Assembly (NCBI GenBank): GCA_949295465.1
Contig: CASFKY010000001.1
Location: 1 to 64,000, forward strand
Length of the DNA stretch: 64,000 nucleotides
Direction: 5' to 3'
Source of the DNA: an uncultured Oscillospiraceae bacterium
GTDB taxonomy: Bacteria > Bacillota > Clostridia > Oscillospirales > Ruminococcaceae
The position numbers and the translations under genes are program-made. This document shows, piece by piece, positions 18,562-25,468 of the stretch (its first letter is position 1; the number at the start of each line of letters is the position of its first letter). Below the pieces are notes generated by a model that saw only the letters and a program-made list of their open reading frames with translations, was not told the origin of the DNA and did not search any database.

Positions 18562-19440
18562 TTATTCGATGTTCTGAATCTGTTCCCGGATCTTCTCGAT
18601 CTCGGCCTTCATGTCCACCACCAGCCGGGTGATGGCCAGGTCCTGACACTTGGAGCCGATGGTGTTGGTCTCCCGGTTCAGCTCCTGGGTGAGGAAATCC
18701 AGCTTGCGTCCCACCGGGCCCTCCGATTCCAGAATCTGCCGGTACTGCTGGATGTGGCTGCGCAGCCGCACCGTCTCCTCGTCCACCGCGGTCTTGTCCC
18801 CGAAAATGGCCGCCTCGGTGAGCAGGCGGCTCTCGTCGATGTTCCGATCTTCCAGCAGCTCCTGCAGGCGGGCAAACAGCCGCTGGGTATAGGCTTCTAC
18901 CCGTCCGGCGCTGTCCGCTTCCACCTGGGTCACGGCCTGTTCCAGAAAATCCAGCCGGCCCAGCACATCCTCCTTCAGCTTGACGCCCTCGGTGGCCCGC
19001 ATCTTCAGAAAGCTGTCCATCGCCTGGGAACAAACCGCCGACACGTCCTGCCACAGCTGCTCCTCATCGGCCTCCTGCCGGCGCACGGTGAGCACATCAG
19101 GGAAACGGGCCAGAGCCTCCACCGAGGTGGTATCCTTCAAATCCAGCTCGTCGCAGATGCTGCGCAGCGCCTGGCGATAGCTGCGGGCCAGCTCCATGTT
19201 CACATCCACCAGGGTACCGGCGGCGGCCAGCTCCTGGATTTGCAGGCTCAGCTCGGTCTTGCCCCGGCTGATCCGGGTGCCCAGCAGCTTTTTGAGCTTG
19301 TCATCCAGAAACAGGCAGCTGCGGGGCAGCTTGGAGGAATACTCGAAAAAGCGGGAGTTCACACTGCGGATCTCCACCGTGATGTCCCGGCCGTTCAGCA
19401 CTGCGTTTTGCCGGCCGTAGCCGGTCATGCTCAGGATCAT
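18562..19440 (-). CDS. yicC: YicC/YloC family endoribonuclease
   Basis: 292 residues beginning ILSMTGYGRQNAVLNGRDITVEIRSVNSRF, the signature N-terminus of the YicC family. Members are hexameric RNases acting on small RNAs and structured mRNA. The C-terminus has EINREQIQ-like conserved residues (AEIEKIREQIQNIE). First gene of the 12-kb operon ending at spoVM; its promoter is at 19534-19562. Confidence 0.9.
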   Translation of the reverse strand: MILSMTGYGRQNAVLNGRDITVEIRSVNSRFFEYSSKLPRSCLFLDDKLKKLLGTRISRGKTELSLQIQELAAAGTLVDVNMELARSYRQALRSICDELDLKDTTSVEALARFPDVLTVRRQEADEEQLWQDVSAVCSQAMDSFLKMRATEGVKLKEDVLGRLDFLEQAVTQVEADSAGRVEAYTQRLFARLQELLEDRNIDESRLLTEAAIFGDKTAVDEETVRLRSHIQQYRQILESEGPVGRKLDFLTQELNRETNTIGSKCQDLAITRLVVDMKAEIEKIREQIQNIE

Positions 19441-19533
19441 AGAATCTCTTTCCCTCCCTCTGGCCGCCGGCCGCTAGGGCCGCCGGCGGGTTGAACCTTT
19501 CCTGCCCGTTTGGGCAAAGCAATACACGGTACT

Positions 19534-19562
19534 ATATTACTCCCAATGGGAGATTTTTGCAA
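19534..19562 (-). promoter_or_regulatory. Promoter of the yicC-spoVM operon with a spacer palindrome
   Basis: Minus strand: -35 TTGCAA (19562-19557), 17-bp spacer, -10 TAATAT (19539-19534). The spacer contains a perfect inverted repeat CTCCC-ATT-GGGAG (19540-19552), a position where a bound repressor or a MerR-like activator would act. Confidence 0.6.
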
Positions 19563-19625
19563 GGCAGAGAGGCCGCCGCCCGGGCCGGATGCTCCCCGGG
19601 CATGGTGAGAGATAGAATCCAAGTA

Positions 19626-19655
19626 TTCGACCAAAAGGGCCGGGCGATGTATACT
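19626..19655 (+). promoter_or_regulatory. Possible promoter of the cupin gene
   Basis: -35 TTCGAC (19626-19631), 18-bp spacer, -10 TATACT (19650-19655), 85 bp upstream of the cupin start codon. Weak -35; offered with low confidence. The 300 bp between yicC and the cupin gene hold only these two promoters. Confidence 0.35.
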
Positions 19656-19740
19656 TTTTATAGGGAAACCGGCCTTGCGGGCCGGCAGTCCCCCGACAGA
19701 TTTCGGAAACAATTATAAAAAATAAAAGGAGTGCACTACC

Positions 19741-20145
19741 ATGAACCAGAATGAGCCTCTCTTCGGGCTGGGGGAAAAGAATCCCTACGGGAAATTTTTT
19801 GTGGGGCAGAGCTATCTGAAAATGCTGGTCACCGAGGGAATGAGCGTGGCCAACGTGACCTTTGAGCCCGGCTGCCGCAACAACTGGCATATCCACCACG
19901 CCAAATCCGGCGGCGGACAGATCCTGCTCTGCGTGGCCGGCCAGGGCTGGTATCAGGAGTGGGGCCAGCCGGCCCGCGCCCTGAAAGCCGGGGACGTGGT
20001 GGTCATTCCCCCGGAAATCAAGCACTGGCACGGCGCCGCCGAGGACAGCTGGTTCACCCATCTGGCCATTGAGGTGCCCGGCGAGGGGACCGAAAACGAG
20101 TGGCTGGAGCCTGTGAGCGAGGAGGCCTACCACAGCCTGCCCTGA
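19741..20145 (+). CDS. Cupin domain protein
   Basis: 134-residue single-domain cupin. The first cupin motif is seen as NWHIHHAKSGGGQILLCVAGQGW (split here: metal ligands in HIHHA, Gly-rich turn, Glu replaced by Gln), and the second as AGDVVVIPPEIKHWHG. Such small cupins bind a metal and often act with carboxymuconolactone-decarboxylase-like proteins or in sugar metabolism; the substrate cannot be read. AAAGGAG precedes the start. It stands alone, followed by a hairpin terminator. Confidence 0.8.
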   Translation: MNQNEPLFGLGEKNPYGKFFVGQSYLKMLVTEGMSVANVTFEPGCRNNWHIHHAKSGGGQILLCVAGQGWYQEWGQPARALKAGDVVVIPPEIKHWHGAAEDSWFTHLAIEVPGEGTENEWLEPVSEEAYHSLP

Positions 20146-20236
20146 GCGGGCCGGCCCGTCTCAACTCAAGAGGAGCTGCCGGTAAACCTGCTGCCCTGAA
20201 AAAGCCCCTGCCGTCCTCCCCAAAAACAGAATCAGA

Positions 20237-20270
20237 CCCCGGGCAGGTTTGACACCGGCCCGGGGCTTTT
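20237..20270 (+). terminator. Terminator after the cupin gene
   Basis: Stem CCCCGGGC / GCCCGGGG with a 13-nt loop, followed by a short CTTTT tract, about 90 bp past the cupin stop. Confidence 0.55.
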
Positions 20271-20304
20271 CGTGGGGGTACCGGTGTCCGGCGCGGCCCT
20301 TTCA

Positions 20305-20333
20305 TTGACTTTTGGGGTGCAGTATTGTATCAT
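20305..20333 (+). promoter_or_regulatory. tRNA-Leu promoter
   Basis: -35 TTGACT (20305-20310), 17-bp spacer, -10 TATCAT (20328-20333), 21 bp before the mature tRNA. Confidence 0.8.
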
Positions 20334-20354
20334 AAATAGGTATTCCCGCATTTT

Positions 20355-20441
20355 GCCGCTGTGGCGGAACAGGCAGACGCAAGGGACTTAAAATCCCTCG
20401 GTGGCAACACCGTACCGGTTCGATCCCGGTCAGCGGCACCA
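20355..20441 (+). tRNA. tRNA-Leu (anticodon TAA)
   Basis: 87-nt class II tRNA including an encoded CCA. Acceptor arms GCCGCTG / CAGCGGC pair perfectly. The anticodon stem is AGGGA/TCCCT with loop CTTAAAA, giving anticodon TAA for UUA/UUG leucine codons. A long variable arm (CGGTGGCAACACCG) and a T arm with GGTTCGATCCC are present. Followed at once by a terminator, so it is a monocistronic gene. Confidence 0.97.
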
Positions 20442-20442
20442 C

Positions 20443-20476
20443 GCCGGAGCAAACTCTGTTTTGCTCCGGCATTTTT
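20443..20476 (+). terminator. tRNA-Leu terminator
   Basis: 11-bp stem GCCGGAGCAAA / TTTGCTCCGGC followed by ATTTTT directly after the tRNA CCA end. Confidence 0.9.
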
Positions 20477-20554
20477 CATGCCCGCGCGCTGCCCGCCCCA
20501 AAGGGCTTTTGGCCTTTTGCGGCAGCCCAAAGCGAATCTTTCGGTCTGTCAGGT

Positions 20555-20583
20555 TTGTAATTTTGCGGCCCGGCGGGTATAAT
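20555..20583 (+). promoter_or_regulatory. Promoter of the membrane protein-rluA pair
   Basis: -35 TTGTAA (20555-20560), 17-bp spacer, consensus -10 TATAAT (20578-20583), 45 bp before the start codon. Confidence 0.7.
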
Positions 20584-20627
20584 GGGCGTGAAGATTTTCT
20601 TCCCCATCGGAAAGGAGCCCCCTGCCC

Positions 20628-22595
20628 ATGCGACCCAATCTTCTGAACAATTCCTGGCCGGCCCGCCGGCTGTTTGCCGCCGGTTTTCTGTTGGGCGTGC
20701 TGGCCTTTCTGGCCCTGTACGGTTTTGCTCCCCTCAACGTCACCTGGGACGGCTGGCTGCGGGGCGGCTATGTGGAAAAGGACTGCCTGCAGCACTATGC
20801 GGGATGGCTGTTTTACCGCCAGAGCGAGCTTGGCTTTCCCCTATGCGTAGCCACAAACATCAACTGGCCCCAGGGGCTGAGCCTCTCCTACACCGATTCC
20901 ATCCCCCTGTTTGCTTTTCTGTTCCGGCTGGCGGAACCGCTGCTGCCCGCCACCTTCCAGTATTTCGGCTGGTTTACCCTGCTCTGCTTCGGGCTTCAGG
21001 GAGGCTTTGCGGCCCTGCTGCTCTCCCTGTTTTCGGGCAGCGCCCTCTTTGTGCTGGGGGGCAGCGTCCCCTTCATCCTCAGCCCCATCCTGGTGGAGCG
21101 GGCCTTCCGCCACGCCTCCCTGGCCGCCCATTTTCTGATTCTGTGGGCGATTTATGCGTATGTGCGAGGGGTGCGGCAAGGCAAGCCCTTCTGCTGGGGG
21201 CTCCTGGCCTGCAATGCCCTCTCGGTCACCATCCACCCCTATTTCACCGCCCTGACCCTGGCCCTCAGCGGGGCCCTGGCCCTGGACTGCGCCCTGAAAA
21301 CCCGCCGGCCTCTCCCTTCGCTTTTTTCCTTTGCGGGATACGGGGCCGCCTGCGCCCTGACGGCCTTTGCCTTCGGGCTGGCCACCGGCTCTTCCAGCGG
21401 AGGCAGCGAGGTGGAATACGGCTATTTCAGCATGAACCTGAACGCCCTGTGGAACCCCATCAGCCGCTGGAACACCCATTGGAGCCGGCTGCTGCCGGTA
21501 CAAAACCAGACCGGCGGCAACTACGACGGGTTCAACTACCTGGGGCTGGGCTTTCTGGCAGGGTGGGTGCTGCTGGCCCTCTTTGTGGCGCTGCGGCGCC
21601 GGGCGCTCTTGAAAGGGTTGCCCGGGCTCGTGGTGCGGCACGCCGGGCTTTTGGCCATGTGCCTGTGCTGCACCGCCTTTGCGGTGAGCAATGTGGTCAC
21701 GGCCAACGGCGCCACCCTGTTCCGGCTGGAGCTGCCCCACGCCCTGGTGCGGCTGTGCACCGTGTTCCGCTCCAGCGGGCGGATGTTCTGGCCGGTGTAT
21801 TACCTGCTGTTTTTGGGCTGCCTTTTGCTGCTGCTCCGCTGCTTTTCGATGCGGAGGGCGACAGTGCTGTTGCTGGTTTTGGCGGCGGTGCAGCTGTGGG
21901 ATATATCCCCTGCCCTGGCCGAGCGGGGGGCCGAGATGCGCCATTACCAGACGGAGTACCAGAATCCCCTCACCAGCGATTTCTGGCAGCAGGCCGCCCA
22001 GCGGTACAATCATATTCTGAGCCTGGACGGCTTGCAGGAGGAGCCCCTCTTTTTGGCTCTGTACGCCGCCGACAACGGGATGACCACCAACGACCCCTTT
22101 GCCGCCCGGTATGACGAGGCGTCCCTGGAAGAGCAGCGGGAGGCCCTGAAAGAGGAGATTCTGGCGGGGCAGCTGAGACTGGGCAGCCTGTATCTCATTC
22201 AGGAGGAGGGGCTCTTCTGGGAGATGGCCGAGGCGGCCGGGGATCAGGCCTATTGTGCCCGGCTGGAGGGCGGCTGGTTTGTGCTGGCCCCCGGTATGGA
22301 GTACAAGGGCACCGACGCCCAGGTGTACGGGGAGAACTACCCCTTGCACATCAGCGATTATTCCGATGACAACTGGCTGCACGGGGTACTTTTGTGGGAC
22401 CACAAGACTGTAGCCTTCCACGACTGTGCCTTTACCCGCCGCAAGCTCACCGGGGCCTCGGCCCTGGTCTGCGAGGGGCAGGAATACCCCATTCTGGAAA
22501 TCAGCGACAAGGACGAGGGCTGGCTGATGGTCACCCTGGAAATTGAGGACGCCTCCCTGTTGGCAGGCAAGGATTTGGAGAGTATCATCCCATGA
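20628..22595 (+). CDS. Large polytopic membrane protein (DUF6311-like, probable GT-C fold)
   Basis: 655-residue protein. About residues 15-460 hold roughly 10-12 membrane helices, and the last 190 residues form a soluble exported-type domain. The first loop has WDGWLRGGYVEKDCLQHYAGW with acidic residues where GT-C glycosyltransferases bind lipid-linked sugars, and a TNINWPQG motif follows. The pattern resembles DUF6311/YfhO-like membrane proteins, so a role in glycosylating surface polymers is plausible but unproven. AAAGGAG precedes the start. Its stop overlaps the rluA-family start (ATGA). Confidence 0.65.
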   Translation: MRPNLLNNSWPARRLFAAGFLLGVLAFLALYGFAPLNVTWDGWLRGGYVEKDCLQHYAGWLFYRQSELGFPLCVATNINWPQGLSLSYTDSIPLFAFLFRLAEPLLPATFQYFGWFTLLCFGLQGGFAALLLSLFSGSALFVLGGSVPFILSPILVERAFRHASLAAHFLILWAIYAYVRGVRQGKPFCWGLLACNALSVTIHPYFTALTLALSGALALDCALKTRRPLPSLFSFAGYGAACALTAFAFGLATGSSSGGSEVEYGYFSMNLNALWNPISRWNTHWSRLLPVQNQTGGNYDGFNYLGLGFLAGWVLLALFVALRRRALLKGLPGLVVRHAGLLAMCLCCTAFAVSNVVTANGATLFRLELPHALVRLCTVFRSSGRMFWPVYYLLFLGCLLLLLRCFSMRRATVLLLVLAAVQLWDISPALAERGAEMRHYQTEYQNPLTSDFWQQAAQRYNHILSLDGLQEEPLFLALYAADNGMTTNDPFAARYDEASLEEQREALKEEILAGQLRLGSLYLIQEEGLFWEMAEAAGDQAYCARLEGGWFVLAPGMEYKGTDAQVYGENYPLHISDYSDDNWLHGVLLWDHKTVAFHDCAFTRRKLTGASALVCEGQEYPILEISDKDEGWLMVTLEIEDASLLAGKDLESIIP

Positions 22596-23542
22596 AAGTA
22601 TTGAAAGTGAAGAGTCTGTTGCCCCTGCGCATGGACAAATATCTGATGGAGCAGTACCCCCACCTGGGGCTGGGCCGGCTGAACAAGGCCCTGCGGGAAA
22701 ACAAGATCAAGCTGAACGGCAAAAAGCAGCCCCTCTCCACCCGGGTGCAGGCCGGGGACGAGATCCGGCTGTTCATTCTGGACGAGATTCTGGAGGGGGG
22801 CGCATCCCAGGAAGGGCCCCTCTACCGCAGTGCCCGCTGCCCTGCCGAGATCGTGTATGAGGACGACCAGGTGCTGGTGGCTAATAAGCCCGCCGGCCTG
22901 CCCACCGAGGACCCTGCCGCCCCGGACACCCTCTACAACCGGGCTTGCCTTTACCTGCACGGCCAGGGGAAGAGTGAGGAGGAGATCGGCGAGCTGCGCC
23001 TTTGCCACCGGCTGGACACCGGCACCAGCGGGCTGATCGTGCTGGCCAAGAATCCCCATGCCGAGGAGGTGCTCACCGGCTGGATCCGGGACCGGCGGGT
23101 GCAAAAGACCTATCTCTGCGTCACCTTTGGCCGACCCAAACCCGAGGAGGCCACCCTCACCGGCTGGCTGGTGAAGGACGCGGTACAGGGCCGGGTGAAG
23201 ATCTACCCGGAGGAGGTGCCCGGCGGCCGGGAGGTGGAGACCCAGTACGAGACCCTGGCCATCAGCGGGCGGCTGGCCCTTCTGCAAGTGCGGCTGATCA
23301 CCGGGCGCACCCACCAGATCCGGGCTCACCTGGCCGGCATCGGCTGCCCCATTCTGGGGGACAGCAAGTACGGCAACAACGCCGCCAACCGGGAGCTGCA
23401 CCTGAAATATCAGGCCCTGTGCGCCTATGAGCTGCGGTTCCCCCAGACCAGTGAGGAGGCCTTTGCGCCCCTGAGCGGCCGGGTGCTGCACGCCCCAAAG
23501 CCCTGGTATTATGGCCAGATTTTGGATGGCACCCTCAAATAA
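22592..23542 (+). CDS. RluA-family RNA pseudouridine synthase
   Basis: Isomerises uridine to pseudouridine in rRNA or tRNA. Of 316 residues, about 1-65 form an S4-like RNA-binding domain, and the catalytic domain carries HRLDTGTSGLIVLAK with the catalytic Asp, plus RTHQIRAHLAGIGCPILGD near the end. Family members differ in target, which cannot be assigned here. The start overlaps the upstream membrane-protein stop, indicating coupling, although the functions seem unrelated. Confidence 0.9.
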   Translation: MKVLKVKSLLPLRMDKYLMEQYPHLGLGRLNKALRENKIKLNGKKQPLSTRVQAGDEIRLFILDEILEGGASQEGPLYRSARCPAEIVYEDDQVLVANKPAGLPTEDPAAPDTLYNRACLYLHGQGKSEEEIGELRLCHRLDTGTSGLIVLAKNPHAEEVLTGWIRDRRVQKTYLCVTFGRPKPEEATLTGWLVKDAVQGRVKIYPEEVPGGREVETQYETLAISGRLALLQVRLITGRTHQIRAHLAGIGCPILGDSKYGNNAANRELHLKYQALCAYELRFPQTSEEAFAPLSGRVLHAPKPWYYGQILDGTLK

Positions 23543-23555
23543 GCCCCAGCCCATC

Positions 23556-23596
23556 AAAAGGCCCCGGCCAGGAAAAATCCTGGCCGGGGCCTTTTT
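23556..23596. terminator. Bidirectional terminator between convergent units
   Basis: Long stem AAAAGGCCCCGGCCAGGA / TCCTGGCCGGGGCCTTTTT with T-runs on both strands, separating the pseudouridine synthase from the convergent nitroreductase. Confidence 0.95.
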
Positions 23597-23605
23597 GATT
23601 TCGGT

Positions 23606-24187
23606 TCAGCGGAACTGGATGACCTCTTCAATTTTTTTGCGGGGCACCACATAGTCCCGATTTTCGTCCAGGTAATAGGCCAGATCCTCCCCGGGCTGTG
23701 CCTCCCGCAGGGTGGAGCGGTGGGTGGGATAGCCGAAGGCCACCACCGTGTAGACGTGCATCTGGTCGGGGATGTCCAGCAGCTTTGCCAGGGGCAGACG
23801 GGCCACGTTGCCCAGGATGCAGCTGCCCACCCCCTCTTCCCAGGCGGCCAGGGTCATGTTGTCCATGGCGATGCCTGCGTCCATGGGGGTCCAGTCGTTC
23901 TGGGCGGCCTTGTCGATCATCACCACCACAAAGAAGGTGGGGTGCTCCCCCGGCTTGGGCTGGCCCTCCTCGGGAGGCAGCTTGGCAGCCCAGCGGGTGA
24001 GGGCAAAGATCTCTTCCACCAGGGCCGGATCGCTCACAAAAATGTACCGCAGAGACTGGCTGTTGCCGCTGCAGGAGGCGTACTGCTGCGCCCGGGCAAT
24101 TTTTTCGATTACCTGGGGCGGTACCGGCCGGCTCTGATCAAAGCGGCGATAGCTGCGGCGGGTCTTGAGAAGTTCCATCAGATCCAT
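23606..24187 (-). CDS. Nitroreductase family protein
   Basis: FMN-dependent NAD(P)H oxidoreductase-type protein, 193 residues. The N-terminus has the family pattern LLKTRRSYRRFDQSRPVP that binds FMN phosphate; SGNSQSLRY and the segment GIAMDNMTLAAWEEGVGSC form the flavin pocket and dimer interface. Physiological substrate unknown. It is the last gene, 28 bp downstream, of the ligA transcription unit. ATG with AGGAGGAAT upstream. Confidence 0.9.
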   Translation of the reverse strand: MDLMELLKTRRSYRRFDQSRPVPPQVIEKIARAQQYASCSGNSQSLRYIFVSDPALVEEIFALTRWAAKLPPEEGQPKPGEHPTFFVVVMIDKAAQNDWTPMDAGIAMDNMTLAAWEEGVGSCILGNVARLPLAKLLDIPDQMHVYTVVAFGYPTHRSTLREAQPGEDLAYYLDENRDYVVPRKKIEEVIQFR

Positions 24188-24215
24188 GGGGATTCCTCCT
24201 TTTTATAGTTTGTGT

Positions 24216-24950
24216 TCAGGAAGCCAGGGCCCGAATGCCCCAGGCCAGGGCCATACACACCGGCTGGTGCAAAAGATAGATCCAAAGGCTGCGCCGGCTC
24301 AGGGCGCTGGCGTCGGGCAGAGGCAGCCGCCCGGCAGCCTGGCGGAAGGCGGGAATCCGCCAGAGAAAATACCCGCAGCAGAACAGGCAGAACCAGGGCA
24401 GCAGCGGGAAATAATCGCTGGACACAAAGCCCGGGTAGGGCATGCCCAGCACCACCAGCAGGGGACCCCGGTACCACTGGGCCGGCAGCTGTACAGTCCA
24501 GCCCTGCCAGCCCACAAAGCCGCTTTGCAGATGGTAGGTGGCGGCAAAGAGCAGAAAAGCTGCCGCCAGCCCCGCCCATGGGGGACATTTTTCCAGCGCC
24601 GGCCGCAGGGCCGCCAGCAGCCAGGCCGAGCAGCCCAGCAGATTGAGCACCCCAAACCAGACGGCCTGACTGGGCAGCACCGCCACCGTCACCGCCGTGA
24701 TGAGCAGGCCGCAGAGGTTGAGGATGAGCCCCTTTTTCAGGTTGTTTTTGCCGAAATGCCAGCAGGCCCCGCTCACCAGGATGAAGGTCCAGCAGATGGA
24801 CTGCTGCCACAGATGGATGTACCAGCGGCCGGGCCAGGCGCCATCGCCCCCCAGCACCACAAACCAGTCATAGCTGAAGTGGTAGGCCACCATGCTCAGG
24901 ATGGCCAGGGCCCGGGCCAGGTCCAGCAGGCGGCTGCGCTTTTCCGTCAT
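24216..24950 (-). CDS. DUF1624 membrane protein (heparan-glucosaminide acetyltransferase-like)
   Basis: 244 residues, about seven to eight membrane helices. The N-terminus RSRLLDLARALAILSMVAYHFSYDW has the His and Arg/Asp pattern of the DUF1624/HGSNAT_cat acyltransferase family, which moves acetyl groups to membrane-side glycans. The C-terminus RRSLWIYLLHQPVCM matches the family end. The start at 24950 overlaps the upstream gene's stop by 4 bp (ATGA), choosing it over longer readings. Acceptor unknown. Confidence 0.8.
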   Translation of the reverse strand: MTEKRSRLLDLARALAILSMVAYHFSYDWFVVLGGDGAWPGRWYIHLWQQSICWTFILVSGACWHFGKNNLKKGLILNLCGLLITAVTVAVLPSQAVWFGVLNLLGCSAWLLAALRPALEKCPPWAGLAAAFLLFAATYHLQSGFVGWQGWTVQLPAQWYRGPLLVVLGMPYPGFVSSDYFPLLPWFCLFCCGYFLWRIPAFRQAAGRLPLPDASALSRRSLWIYLLHQPVCMALAWGIRALAS

Positions 24951-25468
24951 GCCCTGCCCTTGCCCTCGCCGGCGTTGCGGTTTTTGCCGTAGAAGATCCG
25001 GCCCTGGCGCAGCAGCTTCTTGTAGCCGCACTCCATGGCATAGAGCAGGTCCGGGTTGGTGCAGCAGCCCGCATCGGAGCACTCCTCGTATCGGTCGCAG
25101 CAGTCAAACTGCTTGGGAATTTCCCAGATCCGCCGGCGGCAGATTTCGGCCAGGGGTTCGCCCCAGTCGCCGAGGCCCCGACCCGGCTCAAAGGAGAAGG
25201 AGAGGGTTTCCCCCGCTGCCTTTTTGCCCTCCCAGCCGGCGGGCAGCAGCGCCTCGAACTGGCGGCTCACCGCCAGACCGCTGTACCCTTCCCCCCGAAC
25301 GGTAAGGCGGCAGATCAGGTCCGAGCGCAGGGTGAGGGAGACGGTGCCCTTGTTGCGCTGGAGCCGCAGTACTTCCTGGGGAATTTTTTCCTCCTCCAGC
25401 ACGGCGGCCAGCCGCCCCAGAAGGGCCTGCAGCTCCTCCTCGGTGGCCAGCATTCCTTTGTTTTGCAT
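24947..25468 (-). CDS. Hypothetical protein with a cysteine-rich C-terminal motif
   Basis: 173 residues, function unknown. The N-terminal 110 residues look soluble with a predicted helix followed by beta strands. The C-terminal part contains FDCCDRYEECSDAGCCTNPD followed by LLYAMECGYKKLLRQGRIFYG, that is six clustered Cys plus one more, a plausible metal or Fe-S site. Similar Cys-rich tails occur in uncharacterised clostridial and phage proteins (recollection, not searched). Start and ligA stop overlap as TGATG; its own stop overlaps the next start as ATGA. Confidence 0.75.
   Translation of the reverse strand: MQNKGMLATEEELQALLGRLAAVLEEEKIPQEVLRLQRNKGTVSLTLRSDLICRLTVRGEGYSGLAVSRQFEALLPAGWEGKKAAGETLSFSFEPGRGLGDWGEPLAEICRRRIWEIPKQFDCCDRYEECSDAGCCTNPDLLYAMECGYKKLLRQGRIFYGKNRNAGEGKGRA

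Noticed and set aside
20628..22114. 510-codon alternative frame within the membrane protein gene
   Set aside because: Pro/Arg/Gly-rich shadow of the hydrophobic protein in another frame; no ribosome binding site.
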